Source: Astrothelium macrocarpum (lineage: Eukaryota > Ascomycota > Dothideomycetes > Trypetheliales > Trypetheliaceae). Taken from it: a DNA stretch of 64,000 bases. Of this stretch, positions 1 to 10,860 are shown one piece after another. Both the position numbers and the translations under genes were made by a program. How positions within the stretch are numbered: position 1 is the stretch's first letter; each line of letters opens with the position of its first letter. The stretch is taken from NCBI GenBank assembly GCA_021030915.1, contig JAGEMR010000020.1:1-64000 (forward strand). Reading direction: 5' to 3'. Under the pieces are notes generated by a model. That model made no database searches, was not told the DNA's origin, and saw only the letters and a list, made by a program, of their open reading frames with translations.

Positions 1-623
1 TATTTGAATTCGTGGGGTTGATCAAAATTCGGGTGTGCAGAAATGTGGGCCGTGCAGAAGGTGGCGTTGACTCCTATACTCTTCAACTTCAGACATTTAT
101 GTGGTTTATGCTTTGTTCTTCTTATAACTTCTCAATTTTAAGGTTTCATTGTAAATTTGAAGCTGTTAGGTAACAGGGCTATATACACGGTGCTGAGCAT
201 ATTCAACTTTGGTCGAATATTACAGTCTTTTGGCGTAATGGTCAGGGCACCCCAGCTGGTAAGCTTAGCCCGGCTGGTCAGCCTGACAATGAGCCCCTAT
301 TTACCAACGGCTAGGATGGCGATCCTCCCGGGGAACTGCCGACCCGCCATTTCTATGAACTACCTCCTGGAAAGGATTATTCACGTCCTCTGGTCATACG
401 TATTGTAGGGAGGTATGTTAATACTGCAATCCACGTGGAATTACGCATGGAGCTTCCTGGAATGATATGGGAATCTGAAAAGTAGACTTATCCATTTCGC
501 AGCTGCCTTAAAAGGATGAAATTTGCTGGACGCAGCAGCATGTCAATGCCGATACCAGCTTTGGAAACCAAGGGCTTCCTTAACCTTGTAACTTAAAGCC
601 GATGTAGGTCCGACGTTGAGAAC
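1..623. other. No supported gene; upstream region of the first NLR
   Basis: I see no conserved coding signal here. A short open frame at 157-408 (+) has no recognisable domain and no splice-supported extension. The stretch presumably holds the promoter and 5' leader of the NLR gene that starts at 624, but I see no clear core promoter element. Confidence 0.4.
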
Positions 624-3600
624 ATGGCAGAAGCCTTGGTGTCCATTGGTGTCGTCGCCAGCATTGTTCAGTTGGTGGATCTTGGCGGCAAAATATTGAA
701 TCGGCTCCGAGAGTATCAGCAAACTTCTCAGGACGTACCGGAATCGCTTGGCCATATTTCTATCGAGTTGCCATTGCTTCTGGATGGCTTGAAACAGACC
801 TCGAATTCGATTAATCTTGTTGGTGATGAGACTAAAACAGCTCTACTCTCGGTTGTAGGTGGTTGTAGAGACCAGATTAATCTACTCGATGGTATACTTC
901 TCAAGACCTTACCTCGGTCTGGCGAGTCTCGCGCGGAGAAGGTTCGAAAGGCGCTCATGAGTCTCAAGAATGATTCCAGGGTGCACAAAGTCGAGACAAC
1001 CATACGACACTATATACAGACACTGACTTACTACCATTCAACAATATCGAATACACTCGGTCCACTTATGTCTTTGCAAGCACTGTCCCAGCATCAAGGA
1101 CTAGGCTCCTCTTCCTTAACGATAAATGGATCCGCGGACGAGGTTCAGAACCTATTGCGTGATATGCAGCTTCGGGAATCACGCCAAGCGAGGAGTGATA
1201 TCGCAAGTTGGCTGGGTGTTACCCACTCCGATAACGATAGACAATTCGAAATCGCAGTAGCTTCCAGACTCGAGGGAACTTGCGAGTGGATATTCCAAAG
1301 TCCTGCCTATTGCGCTTGGGCTTCCGCAGAAGAGACCAATGACACGGCGAAGATCTTGTGGCTACACGGACCTGCGGGCTTCGGGAAGACTGTCCTTAGT
1401 GCAAAGATCGTTGAAAATCTTCGACGGCAGCGTCCGGTTCAAGTAGGCCACTTCTTCTGTTCGAGCCATGCACAAGCGGGGGGGAACCCGATATTTGCGG
1501 TGCAATCATGGATTGCTCAAATGGTAAACGCTGATGATGAAGCTCTAACATTGGTGAAACAAATCCGGTTGAACTACAGTGACGAATCTCTCGTCTCTGA
1601 GAGCCAGATCTGGCATATATTCCGAACGATTGCCACGCAAAATCAAAAAATGGTGTTTATATTGGATGGACTTGACGAATATGCTGGGCTAGACAATATT
1701 CAATCTCGCTTTCTGCAGAGGCTGAAAAGCAATCTCACAAGTACGTCAGCCAGGATTGTCATCGCCAGCCGATCCGAGACAGATATCAAAGCCCAGCTTC
1801 TCGCAAATGACAAGGTTTCTGGATTGCAAATTCTCGACTTACCACTTGTGTGGAGTGCAGTTAGCGGTGATATTGCCTTATTTTCACAGTACGTAGTGAA
1901 TGAGAAGTTATCGAACAAGAGCGACTCCATAAGGAGAGATGCCGCACAGTTGCTTGCATCGAAATCTGAGGGTATGTTCCTGTGGATCAAGCTGCAGCAG
2001 CAAACGTTGCGAGGTACCCAAAACACAAAGAGGTTGATGGAGACATTAAATAGTATGCCAGCTGGGCTATCGCAAACCTTTGAAAGAACTTGGACATCCA
2101 TCGAGAATAGTCCTCCGGAAGACCGCTTCCGTGCACATGCAATATTCAGATGGATTATATTTAGTGTAAGGGAACTGACGGTATTGGAAATGGTGATAGC
2201 CCTCGCCGTGGACGTCGCGCTTGATGGAGAGGATAAATGGACTGAAGAATTGCCGGACGAGATTGACCTGGACTATGTTGAGCAAGAGATCATTGCTCTC
2301 TGCGGATCACTCGTGGATGTCGGCCCGCGGGACCAAGACTTGCAGCCTTGGGAAATGCGATTGCGTCTCGTCCATGCTTCCATTCGAGAATTCCTATTGA
2401 TAGCACTTGAATCCAATGGAGTGGACCTCAATCACTCTGTGTCTCTGGCTCATACATCTCAGCATCATCGCATGGCAAGAGTTTGTCTCACATATCTTGA
2501 TAGTGACCTGATTTGGGTCAACCCAACGCAAGACAATGAAAAGTATATCGCGTTTCGCCGACATGCTACAGGTCTCTGGGACATCCATGCAAGGTCCGCA
2601 CAGCTGCATGATCCAGAGCTACTATCACAGATTAGCAGATTCTTAGATGAACGGAACCCACATTTCACTGACTGGAAACAACAGTTTGGGAATCCCGAGA
2701 AAGACGAGTTCCTTAGATCCTTTAGTGATAATGCTAATGCCTGTCCTCTACACTACGCTATAGCTCTAGAACTTCTACCTGCAATGGCGCTGATTTACGA
2801 GAAGGATCCAGAACAGCTAAACTACATAGCTCGCGAATATGGAACACCGTTGTACCTTGCCGTCAAATGTAACAACGACCCAGCATTCGATCAACTGATT
2901 GCTTGGGGAGCTAATGCGAATGCCGGTGGCCGGGATGATGTTGAGGACTTTTATCCCCTTCTCAAAGCAGCCTCGAAAGGATACTCACGTATGGTCATGA
3001 TACTGTTGAAGCACGGAGCCGATCTTTCAATAAGAGACTCTAAAGGCAAGACCGCTGTGCATCTAGCATGCCTCGACGGCAATTATCAGACAGTGAAATG
3101 CCTATTGGATGCAGGAGCGGAGCTTGAGTCACGAGATGATGGCGAGGCAACACCACTGCTGTGGACTGCTCAAACGGGACATTCAAGCATCGTCGAACTT
3201 CTGCTTGACAGAGGAGCGGATCATACGGCCCGAAATATATCCGAATCGACATCCTTGTATCTTGCAGCATTAGAGGGCCACGTCGAAACTACCAAGCTCC
3301 TTCTCCAAAGAGGTGCAGATGCTACGGTTATAGACAGTGCTGAGTGGACTGCTCTCCACCATGTCGCCGGACGCGGCTTCACCGAAGTAGCCAAACTACT
3401 ACTAGATTTCGGCGCCGATGTTAACCACCGTGGCTACGCAAGCCGACGCTGGGGCGGAACGCCACTGGAACAGGCTGCAAATTCTGGTCACTTGGAGACG
3501 GTCCGTCTCTTGCTTGACCGCGGCGCCGATGCCAGGATGGTTCAAGACGGTCAAACAGCGCTCAACGTGGCTGCCGATGTTGGAAAAACTGCTGTTGTTG

Positions 3601-4307
3601 AGCTTCTATTAGAAAGAGGAGCCGAAGTAAACCACAGTCGTTTGGATGGCTTTACCCCACTCAATAGCGCTGTCTTCGTAGGCCATTATGATGTTGTGGA
3701 AGTCTTACTCCGCCACGGAGCTGACCCCAATATTCGAAATAACGACGGCTGGCCTCCGCTTACATTTGCAACAAACGCCTGTACGCCGGAAATGATACAA
3801 CTACTCCTTGACCATGGCGCAGATATCAATGCGAAAAAGGACAATGTCACGCCTCTAGCTCGGGCTGTAATGTTCGGTAGAGTGCAGATTGTTGAGGTCC
3901 TTGTTGACAATGGCGCCAAGGATTTGATGATGGGACCGAATCAGACCTTACTCATCCTCGCCACGCGACGAGCTCAGACGGAGGTTGTAAGGATGTTGCT
4001 TCGGACTGGCAAAGGGAGCGACGAGATCGAAAGAACTGACATGGCAGGCTGGACACCGCTGAATATTGCAGCTGACTCCGGATATCTCGACATTGTCCAG
4101 CTACTCCTAGATCATGGCGCAGACATGTAGGCTTTTTCTGATCAGACCCGTATTTCCTTGTGCGAATGATTGCTAATGCTCTACAGCAATCACAAGAAGA
4201 ATGACGGTTGGACACCGCTGTACAGTGCAATGTACTGTAATCATCGCGAGGTAGCCCGGCTTTTGCTTGACCGAGGAGCTGATCTGCAGAGCTTCTGGAA
4301 AAGGTAA
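624..4307 (+). CDS. STAND/NLR protein: SesA-like N-terminus, NACHT, ankyrin repeats
   Basis: Predicted intracellular NLR-type receptor of 1207 aa. Residues 1-140 resemble the fungal 'NACHT-NTPase N-terminal' (SesA-type) helical domain. The NACHT NTPase follows, with Walker A GPAGFGKT near residue 249 and Walker B FILDGLDE near 345. A winged-helix-like middle region comes next, then roughly a dozen ankyrin repeats from about residue 720 to the end (repeated LLLxxGAD and G.TPL motifs). There are two exons, 624-4126 and 4187-4307. The 60-nt intron (4127-4186) has a GTAGGC donor, a TGCTAAT branch site and a CTACAG acceptor. Without splicing the frame stops right after GADM; splicing adds another ankyrin unit (NHKKNDGWTPLYSA). 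The repeat frame is open throughout. Family role, from knowledge: non-self or damage sensing and incompatibility-type cell death. The ligand is unknown. Confidence 0.88.
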
Positions 4308-4548
4308 AATTCACGATTGCAGACGAATATGGTAGCCCAGCCGCAGTACTCACCCTTCTGCAATAACGGGGCAAGCCTCCGACCCTCTTACGACTCACTC
4401 AACCTTGACAGTGCGACCGAGATCTCCTCCCTGGCTTAGAAGGTCACCGTTCATTATGCATTAGGCGAGTTGCATATCGCAATGAACACAACCATCTTGT
4501 TCGTTGCCACCAAAGCCCATGCCTCTTTGCTTCATGCCACGTGAATCA

Positions 4549-4743
4549 TTAAAGCTCTGAGGTCATGACCAGCCGGGAAACGGGGTCGTAAATGACATAT
4601 GCACTTTTGTGAAAGATGAAAAACGTCTGAGGATTTAGAAAATATGTCGAGTATAAGATGGAAGTCTCTGAGAGACTCCGAGTTTGGGACATGTATCAAG
4701 ACATTCACAGCGTTCCCAGCGGACATTGTAATCCGCTCTGCTT
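4549..4743. repeat. Dispersed repeat, copy 1 (short form)
   Basis: This stretch aligns almost end to end with 7533-7795, from the shared AGCTCTGA.GTCATGACC to GGACATTGTAAT.CGCTCTGC. The differences are mostly transitions. This copy lacks a 60-bp segment present in the other copy; the segment is bounded there by two ATATGC direct repeats, one of which remains here. No coding content is recognised. Confidence 0.8.
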
Positions 4744-5026
4744 AATGCGTCGGCACGGTTGAAACGTTGGGATCGCACAAGGTGGCAGGTGCGTCTACGT
4801 AGTAGCAGAGCTGAAGGTCATTGCAGAAAGCACCTGGAACACACGGCACGTTCTTGAGTTCTGTCCTAGCGGTAAGTCATTGTGGACCTATTCAGTAAGG
4901 AAGTCGCGACTAGGGGCAGTTATCGAGACTGCTCCATTGCTGTATCTTGCTCGTGAGGCTTCTCTTCTTCTTTTCCTTTTCTCTCGAGTCCAAGATCATG
5001 AAGTGGGTGAGTACCTCAGTTCAAAG

Positions 5027-5061
5027 TTTTTTTTTTTATTTTTGAAAAAAAAAAAAAAAAA
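5027..5061. repeat. Oligo-T / oligo-A self-complementary tract
   Basis: An 11-nt T run, a short ATTTTTG spacer and a 17-nt A run follow one another, so the tract can fold on itself. It may be the fossil tail of a retroposed sequence or simple replication slippage; the sequence does not decide. Confidence 0.7.
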
Positions 5062-5148
5062 GTCGATTCCCATCAGCACGGTTATAGCATCTTCGCAACG
5101 CTTCTTGTTGAAGAGCGGCATCTGCTACCAAGGCTTGCACCTTGTTGA

Positions 5149-5737
5149 GGAAGCCCTACCGCCAATCGTGTATATAGCAGTCCCATTTTAGGACACCGGC
5201 CCCTGAGCTAAAAAGCGTCACTTCTAAGGCTAGAGAAAACCCCAATAATGTAACGACCAATCCTATGTGATTGGATCTATTTTTCGTAAAAACCGTTTTA
5301 AGAGCTATATTAGTGATTTTGATGGAGGGCCTCCTTGACGTGTATAGGGCAGAATATATTTCTCGCTGTCTTCCACCAAATTTTTGTCCGCTCAGGATTA
5401 CGGGAAAATGACATTTTTTTAGCTCAAGGGCCGGTGCCATCGGGCTTCCAGCATCGGAAGCAGCATATCCCGCGATAGACTGCTTTTGCTCACGCACAAA
5501 ATTTGCACCCCGACCGCACATGCACGAAGCTTCAAAATCCACCCTAACGACGCCCACTCACTTGCTTCAACAATTTCTGCCTGGCCAGCAATTCAGGATT
5601 CTGATGACGAAGAGTGAAACCCGCGTTTCTAACCATCTTGGCCCAAACCAGACAGAGGAAGCCCCACCGCCGATCATGTATATAACAGTTCGATTTTAGG
5701 GAGCCCCGCCGCCAATTATGTATAGTAGCAGTTCCAT
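5149..5737. repeat. Three copies of a ~42-bp repeat around a MITE-like element
   Basis: A unit beginning GAGGAAGCCC and running through CCGCC.AT to TGTATATA.CAGT and TTTTAGG occurs at about 5149-5192 and 5657-5699. A shorter third copy is at about 5700-5737, directly behind the second. The first copy abuts the left end of the TIR element at 5194. No coding content is seen. Confidence 0.65.
5194..5436. mobile_element. MITE-like element, family C (243 bp, CACCGG termini)
   Basis: The ends form terminal inverted repeats of about 27 bp: the left end begins CACCGGCCCCTGAGC and the right end reads inward CACCGGCCCTTGAGC. Both are followed by an A-rich run and GTCA. The interior has no coding capacity, which fits a non-autonomous DNA transposon. 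I see no matching target-site duplication (AGGA on the left, CCAT on the right). The termini follow the same framework as the elements at 31275, 41752 and 57080. Confidence 0.7.
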
Positions 5738-6109
5738 AAAGCCAGTCAGAGTAACCAAGTAGGCTCATTACTTGATACTTGGATGGTGATATTCGCGATG
5801 TCGCAGTAGATGTGCTTATCATCAGGTGCAGTCACTTCATTACCAGCACTCCGAATAGGGAGGGGGAGCGATGCTTTGCATCGAGCTATCGGACTTGCTG
5901 TCACTGTCGGATGCAGGGGTGCATCTTGGAGAGTACGCTTCAATTATCGGCGTAAAGAATTCCATCGCGTTCCCCGGCTGTCTGGCTGCTCGAGCTTTGG
6001 CCTCTTCCCACTCTTCAGGCTCAAGTTCGAAATTGGAATAATACCCTTTGTTAAACCTGTGGTGGATAAGTATTGGAATTAATTTTCTGACTGATGGTCT
6101 ACTTGCAGC

Positions 6110-6559
6110 TTATATTGCACTTTGCTCCACATATGACTCCAACAGAGTATCAATATATGCGGCAACTCTTCCCTTGCCGGAAAGTAGGCGGTACCAATCT
6201 GGAGGCTAGATGTTAGCACACAAGAATTTTAATGCGTGTAGCCTTCCTACCAATGGCGCGTAACGGAAACCTTCCTCTTGAGATACTTCCTGCCTTCTAA
6301 CTTCACTTTCAAGATAGAGAGCCATCATGTGTCGACATCGTCTTTCCTTTCGAGTCGCTTTGTTCCATTCCTTGCGCAGCCTGTTCCATTCCCGATAACC
6401 GTAAGGGTTTTTAACCACATAACACCAGACTCCACGTATATAGATATATATTGCCGTAAGGAGAAAAGGCAGAATGAATAGGATAATGACACCGCCGACT
6501 ATGATCGCTGCAATGATAAACGCACTGGACACGGAGTCCTGGTTTGGTATTGGGGTCAT
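6110..6559 (-). CDS. Small single-pass membrane protein, function unknown
   Basis: Predicted 134-aa protein from two exons, 6559-6251 and 6205-6110. The 45-nt intron (6250-6206) has a GTAGGA donor, a GTGCTAAC branch site and a CATCTAG acceptor. Splicing replaces an early stop with the tail PPDWYRLLSGKGRVAAYIDT. Residues 12-42 are strongly hydrophobic (AFIIAAIIVGGVIILFILP and what follows), giving one or two membrane segments; the remainder is basic and polar (REWNRLRKEWNKATRKERR). I do not recognise the family. It lies between the two NLR genes, but nothing in the sequence ties it to them. Confidence 0.6.
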
Positions 6560-7532
6560 TTCGCGAACAGTACGATTTCAGTGTTACCGATAAAGTAGTT
6601 AGTCTTGTTGCAAGCAAATACTAAAGATGTCTAGGTAAGAGGATCAGGGAGGTCTCTGTGCGCTTTTATAAGCTACATTTCCATGTGATTCATTTTCAAC
6701 CTATTAGATCCACAGAGTTTATTTGAACTCAATATTGGCACTATACCCGGTACCGCTCCACAGTGCTAACTTTCCATAATTTCTATGAAGGTACGCGTCA
6801 TTTCTGATAATCAAGAGTGGTAGTGGTCCAGGCTTCCATGCTGCGAGCCAGCTGAGTTTAGGTGCTGTTGTTCTTTGTTCTCGTCTTGATTTTGGCGGGA
6901 GCTAAGGCAGCGGCGATTTGAGTTGGAATAGCCATCGGATTCCCCAGCATACAGCCTTGTTGGGGTTATAATCGTTGTGCTGTGGTATCGGGGCCCGCTT
7001 TTGTCATTGAAGGAAATTTGTTCTCATTCCAGATAATCTCAATCCTCATCGAATGTACATGCGTACCTATTATCTTATCTGATCTCTCCTGTGAAAGGTA
7101 CTTATTAAATTAGATAAACTTGTAATCTAAAAAAATCTCCATTTCTACACGCCCTCTATCCCTACGTGCCATTCATCCCTACGTGTTCGCTGCTCCTGCG
7201 CACAGTCATCCTTTACGTATAATATAATATCATACAGCATCTGTTGCCTAGAGCTGTCCTTCTACCTCATTTGTAGGAACAGGCTCAACAGAGGATCTAC
7301 AGCTGAGCCTGACGGGCCTCAGATAACCGGTGTGGGAAGGAACAGTTTGGCATTGCTTAATCGGCAACGAGGAGCAATTCCTTATCTTGATTCTCTCCTG
7401 TTAGACAACAAAATCAGCTAGCACAATTCAGCCTTTTCTGCTGGGATCGCGCATTGTTTTTCTGATTGTTGTTCTGATACATTGATGCTTCGACAGGAGT
7501 AGTGATATTTTCATCTCTACTACTTTATTAGG
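6560..7532. other. No gene seen
   Basis: A gene-sized gap without a conserved frame, RNA gene or clear repeat structure. It probably includes the promoter of the small membrane-protein gene on its left. Confidence 0.4.
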
Positions 7533-7795
7533 TATGTAGCTCTGAAGTCATGACCAGCCGGGAAACGGGGTCATAAATGACATATGCGTAAAAAGGTGGC
7601 ACCACACTCCTCTCAGAGTTATAGTGGGTTATATTCCAACAATATGCACTTTTGTGAAAAATGAAAAAGGTCTCAGGATTTAGAAAATATGTCAAACATA
7701 AGATAGAAGCCTCTAAGAGACTCCGGGCTTGGGGGATGTACCAAGGCACACTCACAGCGTTACGGGCGGACATTGTAATTCGCTCTGCTTAAAGC
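7533..7795. repeat. Dispersed repeat, copy 2 (long form)
   Basis: This copy matches 4549-4743 but carries an additional 60 bp (7588-7647). ATATGC occurs at 7582-7587 and again at 7642-7647, so either the short copy lost this segment by recombination between the two hexamers or this copy gained it. No open reading frame of interest is present. Confidence 0.8.
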
Positions 7796-7830
7796 CGTCA
7801 CGAGCTCTAGAAAAGATCTAGGAAGAAAAT

Positions 7831-8440
7831 ATGAAACAGAAGCTGCGCAGCTACTATTACAATCAGATCACAGAATCAATACGTTCACTTACTCGACAGG
7901 GACCAAATTTGGCCGAAACGAAAATAGATTTCCTCAAACGGCAAAAGCGGGCCCCGATTCCCCAGCACATCGATTACCTCAGCACATTCGAAGGCATCCA
8001 TAGCTCAATCTACAATATAATACCACAGCCAATGAATCGGAGAATGATCATCGTGTGCTATTATTAATCAAAGCATGATGATGTTTTTTTCTAGATGAAC
8101 CCAGAAGAAATCGGCCTGAGGTCTGAGAAAGACTTACAACGAACTTCTAATGAACAAACTCAACGAGTATTCCCGCTTTGGTCCCTTAGGAAATCTGATA
8201 GAAAAAAAAGTCCACAAATTTACCAAGATAAGAAACACTTTCATCACCAAAAGGTATCTCTGTTTTGAATCAGTCCCACTTGATCCGACGGATGAGAAAC
8301 TATGGAAGCCTTTCATCTCCAAAGCCAAGAAAATTACAAAGGTTGATGAAACAGTTGTTCAACCCCCTTATTTCTGGGAAGATTCCGAAACCAAGTCAGA
8401 GTATTGGATTGGGAAGCTCGTGCGTAAATCCAATGTCTAG
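7831..8440 (+). CDS. Hypothetical protein, uncertain model
   Basis: A 78-codon frame (7831-8067) is followed by a 96-codon frame (8150-8440). A possible intron at 8053-8096 (GTGTGC donor, TTTTCTAG acceptor) would extend the first frame with MNPEEIGLRSEKDLQRTSNE, which continues in phase until about 8250. The predicted peptide is basic and charged, without a signal peptide or membrane segment. I recognise no family, and neither exon combination is clearly right. It sits next to the 3' end of the broken NLR and may be a decayed gene. Confidence 0.3.
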
Positions 8441-10852
8441 TAATAGGATGATCGGTCTTTCTTGAGTTCAAGGAATCTCTTGTGGAGGGTTGGCTTCCAG
8501 GCGTGCTAACTCTTCTTCGGTCAAACCAATGCAATTTTCCTTCAACGAAGCCAACACGTCTATCCAGTGTGGTTTGCTATGATTTGTAATACGAGCACCA
8601 TGATCGAGTAGCATTAATATCCTATCGCCGACCCTTGCGGGCCTGCTCTTATTTGACTGACTGATAGGACTGAGACCTATCGCCGTGTCCAGTGCAGTTC
8701 TTCCTCGACTATCAAGTTCGTTCACCTCTGCTCCGAAATCAAGCAGCAATCGAGTTGTCTCTGCGTCAGCTAAGTGAATTGGTCTGCAGTCTATTCGTTC
8801 CGAAAGATAGTGCGTAGAAAGAGTGAGGTTGGCGAATCCTGGACCTTGTTGGCTCTTCAAGAAGCAGCGGATGATGGATCGGGAATATGTTGTTGAAGGA
8901 CAACCTTCTGTTTCTCCGTTTTTAAATGGAACGAACAAGGCTAGGAAAGCAGCCGAAAGAGCACTTTTATTTGCATTGTTTGCTGTTGCCTGCAGGAGCA
9001 TGCTGCACATATCTGTGTGATCCAGATCTTCAAGTGAAACTTCTGGTAAGTCGCCAGTGCCATATCTTCGAGATGACCGAGTTACGAGAGATCTTGCAGG
9101 AAGGATGCGATGGACACGTTGAGAAATAAAGACAGCCAACCGATGTAAAAGTAAAGCCGTAGTTATAGGTTTGTCATTCGCAGACTTTTCGAGAGTTTCA
9201 CTTATGTAGATTCGGAGATCGGCGACGACTGCAAGTGATGTAGATGAATCAATAACATTGAGAGTTCTTTGAAATACTTTTGCGATATCCTCCATATCCA
9301 AGCTATCCAGAAAGTCACGCTGGCTTACTCCGGTAGTTGCCTCGGACAGTCGGGCATGTAAAATGCCTAGAAACGCTTTTTGTACCGCATCATCATTGTT
9401 GCGATTGGATCGTCCCTTTGGGATGGCCACCGCAATGTAATACTTTGCGAGGAATGAATGTCCATTTTCATGTAACTCTTTCGCTTCAAACCCGAGAAGA
9501 TTGTGCGTGAAGCCTGATCTACTAACAAAAGCCTTCACAGTTTGATGCATGAATTGGACCATGGGCCCGTTGGCTAAGAAGACGACCTCTAAGAGTCCTC
9601 CAGTGTAGTCTCGTATATTTCGTATGATTTTCTCCTGCGCTGACGTAGAGTCCACTTGCTCAACAATGCACTCTTGATAAGTTTGGCAGGGTGCGCAACT
9701 CAAGGTGCCACCAAATTCTTCGAGTGTGAGGATGTGGCGAGCTTTAAGTGCGGTGTCAAGCATTACAAAGCTTTTGTATCTACTAGACTGCGGGAGTCGT
9801 TCGACAATTCTTGCATAGTACGTGTCAAGTTCCTGGGGAAATTGGACAAGAAGTTGATGTAATTTTGTAAATGGGATGCCCTATGATAAGCGTTGACCAA
9901 GTCTATACAGACAAGTTTGGTCCATGGGAATACGCCTTGGGCACGTCTGGAGATATCATGGAGCAGCTCAATGACACTGCTGTTATCCGAATCGGCATGA
10001 GAATGGGCCATCAATCCATTGTGAATAAAAGTATTGCGGGCAAAGCTGCGTATGTCGCTCACAGTGTGCTCATGAATGGTCAAACCAGGGCACTGCTCAA
10101 ACCTATCACGGAAAATATTCCAGGGTCGACTAGTGAAGCATACTTTTGTCCTAGTACGCTGTTCCGGTCGATTGGACATGCTCGCTACGAAATCCGCCAT
10201 AACCTCAGGGGTGTCATTACACTCATCCAGGGCATCTAAGAATATGTTTATATCCAAATCGAACTGTTCCTGATTTAAGATTTTCATTAAAGCGCTTTGC
10301 AGCTTGCTCGGTGACCAGTACAGGGACTCTTCAACAAATGTTGGCAGCAAAATATCTACCAAACGATTATCACTTGAGATGAGGCGATGAAGTATTGCAT
10401 ACAAAAGGCCCTCAAGAGATTTTTGTATATAGGACCCTCGATCGTCAAAAAAGTACCACACGTGGACAATTAATCGTTGTGGTTTCCACAAATTGGAAGT
10501 CCGTGGATTATTGTGGAGGTATTTCATGAGAGTCGACTTTCCAGATCCTGGTTTGCCTTTAATCCAGTAGGCACCAGTTTCATACCGCAGCCAATGGATA
10601 AAGTTGAGCTCTGTATTTTCAAAAATCCAGCCAAAAGTGTCTGCAGATGAGCTCTCAATTTTTTCGAGTCGATCCCCAAGGCTCGGGATATATAGGCTGT
10701 CGATTAGACCTTGTCTGTTAGTGAATTTCCACACTTCAAATTAGGGCTATACTTTTCCGCAGTTTGATATCTTCTTCAATCCGTGTTATCAATTCCTCTC
10801 TATCAAACATTCGCTTTTCAAACGCATCTAAATGATCTTTATCACCTAATTA

Positions 10853-10860
10853 ATCTGTCA
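10853..10860. repeat. hAT target-site duplication, left (ATCTGTCA)
   Basis: The eight bases directly before the left terminus at 10861 are repeated exactly after the right terminus (13529-13536). Eight base pairs is the duplication length typical of hAT elements. Confidence 0.93.

Larger units (their letters stand above)
4308..5148. other. Intergenic, with the first copy of a dispersed repeat and a T/A homopolymer
   Basis: No gene is supported. The stretch contains one copy of a 200-260-bp dispersed repeat (see 4549) and an oligo-T/oligo-A tract. At 4282-4366 a second frame (+1 relative to the NLR) stays open and reads ELLEKVKFTIADEYGSPAA, which resembles an ankyrin tail; it may be a frameshifted end of the NLR. 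Confidence 0.4.
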
